Source: JAFGBM01 sp964610155 (GTDB taxonomy: Bacteria; Actinomycetota; Actinomycetes; Actinomycetales; Demequinaceae). From it: a stretch of DNA of 64,000 nucleotides. The notes under the pieces are model-generated. The model was not told the DNA's origin and searched no databases. It saw nothing but the letters and a program-made list of their open reading frames with translations. The DNA is taken from the NCBI GenBank assembly GCA_964610155.1, contig CAZSUY010000006.1:56306-120305 (forward strand). Direction: 5' to 3'. This document shows, piece after piece, positions 30,807 through 40,479 of this stretch (the stretch's first letter is position 1; each line of letters starts with the position of its first letter). A program made the translations under genes and the position numbers.

Positions 30807-33719
30807 TCAGGTCCCCTCCGTCGCCTCCTGAGCCGCCTCGGCTTCGACGATGAGGGCCTCAGCTTCGATGGCGTCATTGAGCGCCTCCTCCAGCCGATCC
30901 TGGGCCTCCCCATACGCCGCAAAGTCCCCTTCGACGAGGGCGTCCTGGCCGTCCTCGATCGCTCGCTTGGCGTCGGCGAGGGCCTTCTGGAGCGCCAATC
31001 GTGCCTCCGAAACCTCGGTGGTGTCGGGCGTAGTTCCGGGATCCGTCGGGTCTGTTGGGTCTGTTGGGTCCGTGGGACTCGCCGACCCGAAGACCTGATC
31101 GAGGGCTTCATCGAGGGTGTTGCCGAACCCTACCGAGTCGCCAAAGGCGACGAACACCTTCTGAAGGAGCGGGAACTGGGTCCCCTTCGAACTCTGAACG
31201 AACACCGGTTGCACATACAGGAGCCCGCCCCCGACCGGAAGGGTCAACAGGTTACCGCTCAGGACATTCGTCTCACCCTGCCTCAAGAGGTTGAGGATGT
31301 TCTGCGCCTCCGGATCTGAGTTGAAGGCGTTCTGCACCTGGCCGGGGCCGGGGACGGTCGAGTCCCGCGGAAGCTCAAGCAGGCGCAGGGTCCCGTAGTC
31401 GGCATCCGGATGCCCAGCGACGTTCCCGGTCTCCGAGTTCACAGCGAGATAGCCCGTCAGGACATTTCGATCGGTGTTCCCCCCCGGTATGAAGCTCGAC
31501 ATCATCGAAAAGGTCGGCGCGCTCTGGCCGGGCATCTGGAGGGTGAGATAGTACGGGGGCTGTAATGCGCCACCCTGGGCAGCGGATGCCGTAGGGTCTT
31601 GCGGATTGCGCCAGAAGTCCTGGCCCGAGTAGAACGATTGGGCGTCCGTCACGTGGTAGGTGGCGAGTTGGAGCCTCTGGATCTGAAAGAGGAGGTCCGG
31701 ATACCTGAGGTGGGACATGAGTTGCGAGGAGATCTCAGATACAGGTGTGAGCGTCCCCGGATACACACTCTCCCAGGTCTGAAGGATGGGATCCTCTGGA
31801 TCCCACGCGTACAGGGTGACCGTCCCGTCGTAGGCATCAACGGTCGCCTTAACGGAGTTCCGTACATAGGTGAGGTCATACTCAGTTCCATCGGGGAGCG
31901 GGAGGAGCAGCCGATCCGCATAGGGATAGTTGCTCGTCGTCGTGAATCCATCGACCACCCACAAGACCCGACCGTCGGCGATGGCCGGATATGTGTTCTG
32001 ATCGAGGATGAGATATGGAGCGACCTTCTTAACCCGCTCGACGGGATCGCGAACAAACAACACCTGCGAATCAGAGGTCACCCGATCGGAGAAGAGGATC
32101 TCCTCGTCTCCGAATCGGACCCAAAACATCAATTTCGAGAATAGGCTGCCAACGCCGGGCCCGCCATCGCCTTCGTAGGTCGTGTTGATCTGACCGTTCG
32201 GCGAGGCATCGTCGGGGTAGTCAAGTTCCCAGGGCGTCAACCCCTCCGAGGCTCCGACGATGGAATAGCTCGGTAAATTGGGACCGAAGTAGATCCGGGG
32301 TTCATAGGCTCCGAGTTCCCCCTTCGAGGGAATCCCGCCTTCGAAGAATGTCGGTTGGCCATCCTCATTCGTTCGGTTGCCATAGGCCGCGACAACACCA
32401 AAACCATGGGTGAAGACGGTCCGATCGTTGATCCACGTCCGGTTCTCGTCCGACAGGCCGTCGAGGTTGAGCTCCCTCACCGCGATCACGGTGTCGTTCA
32501 ACTCCCCATCGATCAGGTATCGATCCACGGAGAGGGTGCCCCGGAAGTCGTAGTACTGCTTGTTCTGCTGGAGTTGCTGGAACGCAGGAGACACGATGGC
32601 TGGGTCCAGGAGGCGGATCGAAGCCGTCGTCTGGGCATCGGCGCGTAGGGCATCTGGGAGGGCCTGCGTCTCGGCGTTGTACTGGACGGACTCAACATCG
32701 TCAAGGCCGAACGCCACGAGCGTGGCATCGATGTTCCTCTGGATGTATGGCGCCTCCAACTCCTGAGCGTTCGGAGTGACTTTGAAACGCTGGACCATGG
32801 CCGGGTAAAGACCCCCTACGACGAGAGCGGCGACGATCATGAGGGTGACCCCGATGAACGGCACCCGCCAGTCCGGTCGAGCAATGACCGTGAGAAACAT
32901 CAGGGCGACAATGAGCGAGATACCGGCGAGGATGTTCCGGGCCGGAACCGCGGCGTTGACATCGGTGAAGTTGGCGCCGTCGAAGGTGTCTCCCGACCCA
33001 AGGAGAAGAGAGTATCGGCCGAGCCAAATCTTGAGGCCGATCAGAACCATCACGATCGAGCCAAGAATGGCGAGTTGAACCCGAGCCTGCTTCGAAGCCG
33101 CGAAAGCCCTACCCCCCGAGGAAATGGCCCCATAGAGGAGGTGGACGAACGCGGACAGGATGGCACAGACAACAGCGATCCCTAAGGCAAAGTCGATGAG
33201 AACCGTGATCGCGGGAAGCGTGAAGGTGTAGAACGAGATGTCCATCCCGAACTGTGGATCCTTGATCCCGAAGGGAACCTGATTCCGCCAGGCCAAGAAG
33301 ACGTCCCACCTAGCCGCGACCGCTGCACCCGAGATGAGGCCGATAACCAGCGGGAGCGCGACGGTCACCCATCGCTCGACGGGCTGAAGCTGCTCGCGGT
33401 AGGCATCAAGGGCGGACCGCGGACGAGAAGATGCCTTCGGCCGTGCGCGCTTGGCGAACCGGAGCGTCAACCACACCACAAGGGCCGAGAAGACCCCGAA
33501 GATGAGGAAGAGGGAGAGGCGGGTAGTCCACTGCGTTCGCCACACGCCGGAGAACCCGAGCTGGCGATACCAGACCCAATCGGTCCAGAGGTTCCCAATA
33601 ATGACGATGGCGATGATGACGGCAAGCACAGCGGCGAGGGCGATCGTCCAAGCCGGATGACGGCGGGGCACGACGATGCCCCTCGGGGCGGGCTTCTTGC
33701 CACTCTCATCTACGGTCAT
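30807..33719 (-). CDS. UPF0182 large membrane protein
   Basis: 970 residues. The first ~330 hold about seven transmembrane helices, followed by a large extracytoplasmic region with the conserved UPF0182 blocks (PYIQRNIDATLVAFGLDDV, PSYSIVGA, RYPDLLFQIQ, QMPGQSAPTFSMMSSFIPGG). A short TDP repeat (nucleotides about 31038-31075) separates it from a charged C-terminal coiled coil of about 70 residues rich in Ala and Glu. Function unknown. The PDZ/Lon-like gene is directly upstream on the same strand, as in many actinobacteria. Confidence 0.93.
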   Translation of the reverse strand: MTVDESGKKPAPRGIVVPRRHPAWTIALAAVLAVIIAIVIIGNLWTDWVWYRQLGFSGVWRTQWTTRLSLFLIFGVFSALVVWLTLRFAKRARPKASSRPRSALDAYREQLQPVERWVTVALPLVIGLISGAAVAARWDVFLAWRNQVPFGIKDPQFGMDISFYTFTLPAITVLIDFALGIAVVCAILSAFVHLLYGAISSGGRAFAASKQARVQLAILGSIVMVLIGLKIWLGRYSLLLGSGDTFDGANFTDVNAAVPARNILAGISLIVALMFLTVIARPDWRVPFIGVTLMIVAALVVGGLYPAMVQRFKVTPNAQELEAPYIQRNIDATLVAFGLDDVESVQYNAETQALPDALRADAQTTASIRLLDPAIVSPAFQQLQQNKQYYDFRGTLSVDRYLIDGELNDTVIAVRELNLDGLSDENRTWINDRTVFTHGFGVVAAYGNRTNEDGQPTFFEGGIPSKGELGAYEPRIYFGPNLPSYSIVGASEGLTPWELDYPDDASPNGQINTTYEGDGGPGVGSLFSKLMFWVRFGDEEILFSDRVTSDSQVLFVRDPVERVKKVAPYLILDQNTYPAIADGRVLWVVDGFTTTSNYPYADRLLLPLPDGTEYDLTYVRNSVKATVDAYDGTVTLYAWDPEDPILQTWESVYPGTLTPVSEISSQLMSHLRYPDLLFQIQRLQLATYHVTDAQSFYSGQDFWRNPQDPTASAAQGGALQPPYYLTLQMPGQSAPTFSMMSSFIPGGNTDRNVLTGYLAVNSETGNVAGHPDADYGTLRLLELPRDSTVPGPGQVQNAFNSDPEAQNILNLLRQGETNVLSGNLLTLPVGGGLLYVQPVFVQSSKGTQFPLLQKVFVAFGDSVGFGNTLDEALDQVFGSASPTDPTDPTDPTDPGTTPDTTEVSEARLALQKALADAKRAIEDGQDALVEGDFAAYGEAQDRLEEALNDAIEAEALIVEAEAAQEATEGT

Positions 33720-33772
33720 GGTCGTTGTCCTCTCCTACCGATATCTAGGTCGATGCCCCTAGCCTCGCATAC

Positions 33773-34858
33773 TCACGTGCATGATGGCAGCGAGGCCGTA
33801 TCTCCCGCTCCGATGGCGACCATAGCGGCATAGGCCTCATCGAGAGTTGATACCGCCACAACGGTCATTCCATCGGGAATGTTGCCTTGAACGCTCGGGC
33901 AGTTGAGCGCGGGGGCCAGGAACCACCGGGAACCCGCTCTTGCCGCCCCCTCAATCTTCATGACGATGCCACCTATCGGCCCCACGTTCCCCTCCAGGTC
34001 GATGGTCCCCGTTCCGGCAACCTTCTCTCCGTCAAGCTCGTCCTCGGGCGTCAGTAGATCGATGATTCCGAGGGCAAAAAGGGCCCCTCCACTTGGACCA
34101 CCGACATTATCGATCGCAACGCCGATGTCGAAGGGGAAATTGAACGTGGGGTCCACCCAGACCCCCATGACGGCGCGCCCCAAACCGTTGTCGATCGTCG
34201 CAAAGGAAACCGAAACCTCTCGACCCGCCCGAAGAACGGTAACGGTCACACTGTCGCCCGGATCAAGGGGATCAAAGGCGGCGTCGAGATCATCGTAGGT
34301 ATCTATGGTTGAACCGTTGACGGCGACAATGACATCGCCATATTCGAAGAACCTCTGCGCGTTTGATTCCGGTTCGATGCCGACAATGGTCACCTCAGCA
34401 GGAACCTCGATGTCCTGATGAGACAACGCGGCGACCATCGCCATTTCTTGGGATGTGACCCACTGCTGCTGGGTCGACCCTCCCTCCGTCCCCGAATACT
34501 CCGGCTGGACCATCGCGTTCGGTGACAGCCACGCCCTGAGAATGGTCCCGAACGGCAGAGAGTGCTCGGGGCCGCCCTGCACCGCCACCGTCGTCAGCCT
34601 CAGCTCTCCCGATGGAGCATAAGTCGTCACGCCGTCGATGCTAAGAAGGGCGGCACCTTCCGAGTCGTCGAACATGTCAAAGGTCGGTCCCGGCCGATCG
34701 ATCAAATATGGGAGAGGAAGAACGGTGAGTAGGGCGATCAGTAGAGCCGTCACGAGCCCGCTCAGGGCCAGGACAATCAATCGAGTGCTAGGCGGGGGTG
34801 GGACAACAGGGTGCGGCACAACGGATTTGGGGCTGGCAACGGAAAGTGGGTCGGTCAC
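33773..34858 (-). CDS. PDZ and Lon-like serine protease (YlbL type)
   Basis: 361 residues from the GTG at 34858: one transmembrane helix at about 22-48, a PDZ domain (about 150-215, FEYGDVIVAVNGS), and an S16 Lon-like protease domain with Ser in GGPSGG and Lys in PIGGIVMK, the catalytic dyad. It would act outside the membrane. A GATGAT box six bases upstream supports this leaderless start. A GTG at 34897 with an adjacent GGGGAGGG is the alternative, adding 13 residues. Confidence 0.88.
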   Translation of the reverse strand: MTDPLSVASPKSVVPHPVVPPPPSTRLIVLALSGLVTALLIALLTVLPLPYLIDRPGPTFDMFDDSEGAALLSIDGVTTYAPSGELRLTTVAVQGGPEHSLPFGTILRAWLSPNAMVQPEYSGTEGGSTQQQWVTSQEMAMVAALSHQDIEVPAEVTIVGIEPESNAQRFFEYGDVIVAVNGSTIDTYDDLDAAFDPLDPGDSVTVTVLRAGREVSVSFATIDNGLGRAVMGVWVDPTFNFPFDIGVAIDNVGGPSGGALFALGIIDLLTPEDELDGEKVAGTGTIDLEGNVGPIGGIVMKIEGAARAGSRWFLAPALNCPSVQGNIPDGMTVVAVSTLDEAYAAMVAIGAGDTASLPSCT

Positions 34859-34944
34859 GATCCCATCATCGCTGATGGCGAACGACTCAGATACCACCCC
34901 TCCCCTGGCGTACGGTGGAGATGCGCACTCAGGATGGAGGATCG

Positions 34945-36291
34945 GTGACCGACGAATCGTCGCAGTGGATTGAGTTGCTTCGGGAATTATTCGGTGATCG
35001 CGCCGAGGAGGCCCTCGATGAGATGCAACGCATGGGCCTTGACCCCGACCGACTCGCGATTGAGTCAGGGATGACCGACGTACCGGGGATGCTCGAACAC
35101 GTGATCGCCCAACTGAGGGCTCTGATGGAACAGTCCCAAGGCCAGGATGTCAACTGGGCCCTCGCGGCCGACGTGGCCAGGGGCATCGCCGCCCAGGGCG
35201 GGGATCCCCTTGTGAACGCCGCCATCGCCGATGAGTACCTGAGAGCGATCACCCAAGCGGAGTTGTGGCTCGATGCGATCACCGACTTCCCGCCGTCAAA
35301 GAGCCCTCCCCGCGTGTGGAGCCACGCCGAGTGGGTCGAGGCGACCCTTCCTACCTGGAGACACCTCGCGGGCCCTATCGCCGTCTCGGTCTCCCGGGCG
35401 CTCGCAGGACTCATAGGACGAGAGACGGACGGCGATAATGCGTTGCTGAGTCAGGTCAGCCCGACGGTGTGCGGGATGCATATGGGTCAGGCCGCGGGCG
35501 CACTCGCCCGCGAGGCGTTCGGGGGGACCGACCTTGGTTTGCTCTTGATGCCAGAGGCGCGCGTCATCCTGGTCCCCCGATCTATATCTGAGTTCTCGAG
35601 CGGACTCGACGTTCCCGTTGACGAAGTCCGAACCTTCATCGCCCTGAGGGAGTGCGCCCACGTCAGGCTATTCCTCCAGGCCCCTTGGCTCGCCGGGCAG
35701 CTTCACTCCGCGATCGAGCGATACGCGCGTGGGGTAACGATCGATCCGGAGGCGTTGGATCAGGCCGTGCGGGACGCGGGCGCGGGGGACCCGACCCACC
35801 TTCAGAAGGCGCTCAGCCATGGGATCTTCGCCAGCAACCACAGTGAGGAGCAGTTGGCGACCCTCGAGTCGATCGAGACGCTTCTTGCCCTTATCGAGGG
35901 GTGGGTCGAGGAGGTTGTCGACGTAGCGGCCACCCCCCATCTGCCCCACCTCCGTGCCCTTGAAGAGATGATCCGGCGGAGGCGAGCGGCCGGTGGTCCC
36001 GCGGAACATACCTTCGCTACGCTCCTCGGACTCGACCTGAGGCCCCGTCGCCTGCGGGAGGCCGCGACCCTCTGGGAAACCCTCGCGCGGGTGGCCGGTC
36101 CCGCCGAGCGCGACGCCGTCTGGTCCCATCCGGACCTTCTCCCCGCCGCCACGGATCTCGACGATCCGGCATCCTGGGTATCAGCACGGGTGGCTGGTGA
36201 GGGGAGTGACGACATCGATCGCGAACTACGCGAACTCCTCGCCAAGCCGGGCGAGCAGGACGACCAGGACGACACGAACCACCCCGCCTAA
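34945..36291 (+). CDS. DUF2342 zinc-metalloprotease-like protein
   Basis: 448 residues of the actinobacterial DUF2342 family, named for a predicted zincin fold. The expected metal helix reads LRECAHVRLF, so the first His of an HExxH motif is Arg235 here. Conserved blocks are GRETDGDNALLSQVSPTVCGMHMGQAAGALAREAFG and VDEVRTFIALRE. I chose GTG 34945 because GGAGG precedes it; in-frame GTG 34915 or ATG 34921 are alternatives, and a TACGGT box lies at 34911-34916. Protease activity is doubtful. Confidence 0.8.
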   Translation: MTDESSQWIELLRELFGDRAEEALDEMQRMGLDPDRLAIESGMTDVPGMLEHVIAQLRALMEQSQGQDVNWALAADVARGIAAQGGDPLVNAAIADEYLRAITQAELWLDAITDFPPSKSPPRVWSHAEWVEATLPTWRHLAGPIAVSVSRALAGLIGRETDGDNALLSQVSPTVCGMHMGQAAGALAREAFGGTDLGLLLMPEARVILVPRSISEFSSGLDVPVDEVRTFIALRECAHVRLFLQAPWLAGQLHSAIERYARGVTIDPEALDQAVRDAGAGDPTHLQKALSHGIFASNHSEEQLATLESIETLLALIEGWVEEVVDVAATPHLPHLRALEEMIRRRRAAGGPAEHTFATLLGLDLRPRRLREAATLWETLARVAGPAERDAVWSHPDLLPAATDLDDPASWVSARVAGEGSDDIDRELRELLAKPGEQDDQDDTNHPA

Positions 36292-36375
36292 CCGAAAAAG
36301 TCGCATTTGCATCGTAGCCTTGACCTCGACGGCCCATCTGGGCTGGAATGCAGGCGCTGAGCGTCCCGCCGAAGC

Positions 36376-36405
36376 GAGATGGGAGACGCCGAGATGGGAG
36401 ATGCC
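36376..36405 (+). repeat. 15-bp tandem duplication of a ribosome-binding region
   Basis: GAGATGGGAGACGCC (36376-36390) is followed by the same 15 bases with one change (36391-36405). Each carries a GGGAGA ribosome site; the second serves the DUF5679 start at 36406. Confidence 0.85.
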
Positions 36406-36567
36406 ATGGAGGACAAGTACGAAGGCGATTTCTACTGCCTCAAGTGCAAGGCGACGGTCAAGTCCGTCGGTGACATCACTACGACGAATGGTCGGAGGAT
36501 GGCCAAGGGCGTCTGCCCCAACTGTGGGACCAAGATGACCCGAATCCTGCCGAAAGCTCCGGCATAA
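36406..36567 (+). CDS. DUF5679 zinc-ribbon mini-protein
   Basis: 53 residues with two CxxC knuckles (CLKC, CPNC) and the core NGRRMAKGVCPNCGTKMTRIL. It is a probable zinc-binding protein of unknown function, common and short in actinobacteria. ATG 36406 follows GGGAGATGCC. An in-frame ATG at 36379 would add nine residues encoded by the duplicated repeat, but looks less likely. Confidence 0.85.
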   Translation: MEDKYEGDFYCLKCKATVKSVGDITTTNGRRMAKGVCPNCGTKMTRILPKAPA

Positions 36568-36580
36568 CAGGAATTCTTTT

Positions 36581-36616
36581 CAGCACGAAGGCGGGCCTCG
36601 GCCCGCCTTCGTGCTG
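36581..36616 (+). terminator. Strong hairpin terminator after DUF5679
   Basis: A 17-pair perfect stem (CAGCACGAAGGCGGGCC and its complement) with a two-base TC loop, 13 bases after the stop. It lacks a long T run and could end transcripts from either side. Confidence 0.75.
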
Positions 36617-36663
36617 TCTGTGGATAGCGCCCATGGCGCCTACCGCTCTGCGACGATGGCCGA

Positions 36664-37578
36664 ATGCGTCTCAAACCCGGAGTTCAGGTCCTCCTAAGGG
36701 AGCCCGGACACATGCAGGTCGGACTACATCGACCGCTCGCCTTTTCCGACCTTTCGGCAAACGAGGGTGCGTTTCTAGCCTCCCTTGAGGGACGAACCGT
36801 GGCACTCTCCCGTGCGGAACGCGAGGACCATGGCCAGATCATCGATGCGCTTGATCGACACGGATTGCTGAAAACTGCCCGTCCCCGGATCGAATACGGC
36901 GATTCCCTTGTGCGGGTGCACGGGGTCGATGCAATCACCTGCGGGCTCGCGATCGGCCTGGCCCTTGCGGGTGTCCCCGCCCTTTCGATTTGCGATCGGA
37001 GACCGCCACGCCTGGCAAGTCCTGCTAACCGGATGCTCCCTGGCCTGAGCAATGCGGCCGCACTCACCAGATTCATCCGTGATACGGAACCCCTGATTCG
37101 GATCGCACGCCCGGATGAGTTGGCATCCCTTGAGGTGCTCCGCGCTCATGGAGCCTCGGATATTGGCGTTTCCCGGGGTTTGACTTCACGAGACATCCCT
37201 CACCTCGACATCGTCACTGACGAGGATGGGGTGAACGTCGGCCCCTTGATCGTGCCCGGCCTGACCCCCTGCGAGACCTGCCTCGGGATCGCTCACACAG
37301 AGCGAGATCCGTGGTGGCCACGCCTTGCCCTCCAACTCGGAGACCCTAGAAGGGATGCGGGAGTACGGGTGCCACCAGAGGCGGCTCTCCTTGCGGCCGG
37401 GATCGCCCTCCGAGAGGTCTTGGCGCTTCTTCGAGGAGCCGAGCCCTCCTCGCGAAGGTGGCGAATTCCTTTCGAAGGAATGACCATCGAGTCGGAATAC
37501 TGTGCCACCCATCCCGCCTGCGGATGTGGTGCCGCAGACCCAGCGAACCCTCCCGAGATCGTGCCGGTCGTCCCCTAG
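36664..37578 (+). CDS. ThiF/E1-like protein (cyclodehydratase-related)
   Basis: 304 residues resembling the ThiF-like proteins related to peptide cyclodehydratase partners. Cysteines occur as PCETCL and in HPACGCG. The block CLGIAHTERDPWWPRLALQL is typical. The nucleotide-binding glycine motif is degenerate (RVHGVDAITCG where GxGxxG is expected), so adenylation activity is doubtful. No peptide precursor was found nearby. GACGAT lies six bases before the ATG. The stop shares a CTAG with uvrD2. Confidence 0.7.
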   Translation: MRLKPGVQVLLREPGHMQVGLHRPLAFSDLSANEGAFLASLEGRTVALSRAEREDHGQIIDALDRHGLLKTARPRIEYGDSLVRVHGVDAITCGLAIGLALAGVPALSICDRRPPRLASPANRMLPGLSNAAALTRFIRDTEPLIRIARPDELASLEVLRAHGASDIGVSRGLTSRDIPHLDIVTDEDGVNVGPLIVPGLTPCETCLGIAHTERDPWWPRLALQLGDPRRDAGVRVPPEAALLAAGIALREVLALLRGAEPSSRRWRIPFEGMTIESEYCATHPACGCGAADPANPPEIVPVVP

Positions 37579-39566
37579 CCGTCAGTCCTCTTCGGTGTGG
37601 TCCGTACCTCCCGGTAGACGTGCCCTGCGACGATATCGAGAATCTCCCGCCCAAACCGATCCAGCTTCAATGGGCCAACCCCGCGAATGGTCGCCAGTTC
37701 ACCAAGGGTCTTCGGTTTCCTCGTGGCGATCTCGGCAAGGCTGGTATCGACGAGGATGGTGAAGGCAGGCTTGACGTCCTCCTCGGCGTGTGAGAGTCGC
37801 CACGCCTTGAGCTCCTCGAATAGGCGGAGGTCTCGGATGTCGAGATCCGCGGCTGCCGCCCGCCTCGGGGGTGGCGCTTCTCGCCCCTCAGTCGGCCAAG
37901 AACTCGCGAGGAACCGCGTCGGTTTCCGAATTGCCCGACCCCTCTCACCCCTAGCGCGGGCATACGACAGGGTGAGGTGGACGCGGGCGCGGGTGATACC
38001 GACATAGAGCAAGCGCTTCTCCTCGGCGATGGCCTCCTCCGTATCGGCGAGCGAAATGGGAACCAGCCCGTCGGACAACCCGGCGATGAACACCGCATCC
38101 CATTCGAGGCCCTTCGCCGCATGAAGCGTGGCCAGGGTGACGCCCTCGATGACTGGCGCGTGCTGCGCTGTCGACCGCTCCTCAAGGTCAACCACGAATT
38201 CCTTCAGGGTTCCGTCCCACCCGTCGGCGAGACCGACGATCGCCTGCAGCGAATCCCACCTCTCCCTTACGGCCCCCCTGGTGGCGGGAGCTTCCTCGGA
38301 CCACCCGGCATCTGTGAGAACCTCCCGCACCATGGTTGCGACGTCGGCATCCTCTGTCGTGATGGACGCCGCCCTGAGGAGGAGCATCCCCTGGCGTATC
38401 TCCTCGCGCTCAAAGAATCTGGCTCCTCCCCGGACGACGTACCCAAGGCCACGCTCGGTGAGCGCCTCCTCGAAAGCCTCGGATTGGCCGTTCGTGCGAT
38501 AGAGGATGGCAATCTCCCGCGCGGGAACCCCGGAAGCGAGGAGAGCGGAGGCTTGATCGGCGAGGGCCGCCGCCTCAGCCGAATCGTCCGCGTACATCCG
38601 ATACGCGACCTCCGGCCCCGAGGCCCGTTGGGCGACAAGTGTGACAGAGCCCTCGCCCCTTCCCGTGAGTGTGTTCGCGAGACGCACAACCTGTGGAGTG
38701 GACCGGTAATCGCGCACCAAACGAACGAGGGTGGCGTGAGGATAGGTATGGCGGAAGCCCGTGAGATAGGAGGGTGAGGCCCCTGCAAAGGAGTAGATCG
38801 TCTGAGCGGGGTCCCCCACTACGCAGATGTCGTCTCGTCCCCCAAGCCATCCATCTAGAAGGAACTGCTGAAGGGGAGAGACGTCCTGATACTCGTCCAC
38901 GACGAGGTGTCGATACCGGCTCCTGACAGCATCGGCCACCTCCCTGCTCCGTCCAAGCACGTCGGCAAGAACCAGAAGGATGTCCTCAAAATCGAGCGCA
39001 ACATCCGCCGTCTTTTCTTCCTCATATGCGAGCATGACGTCCGCGACGACGGGGTAGGCGAGGCCGGCCGGCAAGGGTCTACCGCGCTCCTGGGCGATCC
39101 TCGAGTAATCCTCGGCCGCGACGAGAGATACCTTTGCCCATTCGATCTCTGATGAGAGGTCGCGCACGGCAAGGCGATCGACTCCAATGCCGATGGACCG
39201 CGCCGCCCTCCCCACGAGGGGAGCCTTCTGCGCGATGATCGTCGGGATGCTCCCCCCGACGACCTCGGGCCAGAAGTATCGCAACTGCCGGAGTGCAGCG
39301 GAGTGGAAGGTCCGGGCCGTAACGTCGGAGACTCCTAGGAGGCGCAACCTCTCCCTCATCTCGCTCGCCGCCCTCGTCGTGAACGTCACGGCCAGCACCG
39401 ATCGCGGGTCGTAGGCATTCGCACGAACCCCATAGGCGATGCGGTGTGTGATGGCTCTGGTCTTCCCGGTACCAGCCCCGGCCAACACACACACCGGACC
39501 ATGGAGCGTCGTTGCCACCTCGCGCTGCTCGGGGTCGAGGGCGGCGAGGATCTCGTCTGGACTCAT
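37575..39566 (-). CDS. uvrD2: ATP-dependent DNA helicase UvrD2
   Basis: Superfamily 1A 3'-5' helicase in DNA repair, 663 residues. Walker A is GAGTGKT (30-36); other motifs are VDEYQDVSPLQ, GDPAQTIYSFAGA, TLHAAKGLEWDAVF and LLYVGITRAR. A C-terminal HRDC domain (about 575-660) is present. The cysteine-rich linker of mycobacterial UvrD2 is absent: no Cys occurs between the helicase core and HRDC. Start at 39566 is supported by CATCAT seven bases upstream. It lies 13 bases downstream of nudC. Confidence 0.93.
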   Translation of the reverse strand: MSPDEILAALDPEQREVATTLHGPVCVLAGAGTGKTRAITHRIAYGVRANAYDPRSVLAVTFTTRAASEMRERLRLLGVSDVTARTFHSAALRQLRYFWPEVVGGSIPTIIAQKAPLVGRAARSIGIGVDRLAVRDLSSEIEWAKVSLVAAEDYSRIAQERGRPLPAGLAYPVVADVMLAYEEEKTADVALDFEDILLVLADVLGRSREVADAVRSRYRHLVVDEYQDVSPLQQFLLDGWLGGRDDICVVGDPAQTIYSFAGASPSYLTGFRHTYPHATLVRLVRDYRSTPQVVRLANTLTGRGEGSVTLVAQRASGPEVAYRMYADDSAEAAALADQASALLASGVPAREIAILYRTNGQSEAFEEALTERGLGYVVRGGARFFEREEIRQGMLLLRAASITTEDADVATMVREVLTDAGWSEEAPATRGAVRERWDSLQAIVGLADGWDGTLKEFVVDLEERSTAQHAPVIEGVTLATLHAAKGLEWDAVFIAGLSDGLVPISLADTEEAIAEEKRLLYVGITRARVHLTLSYARARGERGRAIRKPTRFLASSWPTEGREAPPPRRAAAADLDIRDLRLFEELKAWRLSHAEEDVKPAFTILVDTSLAEIATRKPKTLGELATIRGVGPLKLDRFGREILDIVAGHVYREVRTTPKRTDG

Positions 39567-39579
39567 GGAACGGATGATG

Positions 39580-40479
39580 TCATGCGTCGGCGACACCGGC
39601 GTCCTCGACGGGGTTGGCGCCGTACCACTCGTGGATAAGACTCCTTGCGATCGTTCCTGGTGACGCCAGCCGCATCGTCTGATCTGCAAGCCGATCGCGG
39701 AGCTCTCCACGGGTCAACCACACTGCATCGGTCACCTCGACTCCGTCGACCTTCAGATCGCTCGACGCGGCTCGCGCCCTGAACGCGACCATGATCGACG
39801 CCGGGAACGGCCATGGCTGGCTTCCGACGTACTCGAGTCCCTCAAGCCTCAACGAGGCCTCCTCATGAATCTCACGATGAGCGGCCTGCTCCAATGACTC
39901 ACCGGGCTCGACATATCCCGCTAGGTGGGAATACCTCAAAGGAGAGTGATACGCGACATGGGCGAGTAGGAGCCGATCCTGTTCGTCCGTAATCGCGACG
40001 ATGACGGCCGGATCCGTTCGGGGATAGTGCTCCTGGCCGTGGTCTGCGCATTGCCGCATCCATCCACCATTCTGAGGTTCGGTCGGCTCGCCACATCTCC
40101 CACACGCCAGGTGGCGTTCGTGCCACTCGATCATTGCGACCGCCGTTACGGCCAATTCGAGTTCCTCCGCCCGATCGTCATGGCTCGAAAGGGCTGTCAG
40201 AGCTGCCCTCAGGGGAATCATCCGGCGATCGGGAGCATCGCCGAGGTCATCCCCGGCCCGCACGGCGACGATGTCCCTTCCCCCGAATGTGCCGAGGAAG
40301 ACCGCTAGCGAGGTGGGCTCGCGGTCCTTCGCCGACACCACCGCAAGCCGTTCTCCTTCCATGAGAATGGCCCCCGAGGAGGCCACGATGGCGTCTGCGG
40401 CGTCCAGATCGACCGTCGCCCGACGATCTGCTTCACGGCGAAGAAGCGACGGAGCATCGAGCGACCGGGCGTTATCCAC
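39580..40479 (-). CDS. nudC: NAD(+) diphosphatase / NAD-decapping NUDIX enzyme
   Basis: Hydrolyses NADH and removes NAD caps from RNA. 299 residues with a zinc-ribbon segment (CGRCGEPTEPQNGGWMRQC), a NUDIX box GYVEPGESLEQAAHREIHEE, and the NudC signature SQPWPFPAS. The fourth zinc ligand is not a CxxC pair; only one Cys is in the second knuckle. The GTG start at 40479 has TAGCGT six bases upstream. It is the first gene of a unit with uvrD2. Confidence 0.93.
   Translation of the reverse strand: MDNARSLDAPSLLRREADRRATVDLDAADAIVASSGAILMEGERLAVVSAKDREPTSLAVFLGTFGGRDIVAVRAGDDLGDAPDRRMIPLRAALTALSSHDDRAEELELAVTAVAMIEWHERHLACGRCGEPTEPQNGGWMRQCADHGQEHYPRTDPAVIVAITDEQDRLLLAHVAYHSPLRYSHLAGYVEPGESLEQAAHREIHEEASLRLEGLEYVGSQPWPFPASIMVAFRARAASSDLKVDGVEVTDAVWLTRGELRDRLADQTMRLASPGTIARSLIHEWYGANPVEDAGVADA

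Noticed and set aside
31038..31075. Short repeated units in the UPF0182 gene, checked as a possible CRISPR or regulatory repeat
   Set aside because: They are 9-base in-frame repeats encoding TDP, without spacers; a low-complexity protein linker.
36664..37578. ThiF-like gene as the core of a ribosomal-peptide (RiPP) cluster
   Set aside because: No precursor peptide, YcaO or export gene lies nearby, and the nucleotide-binding glycine motif is degenerate.
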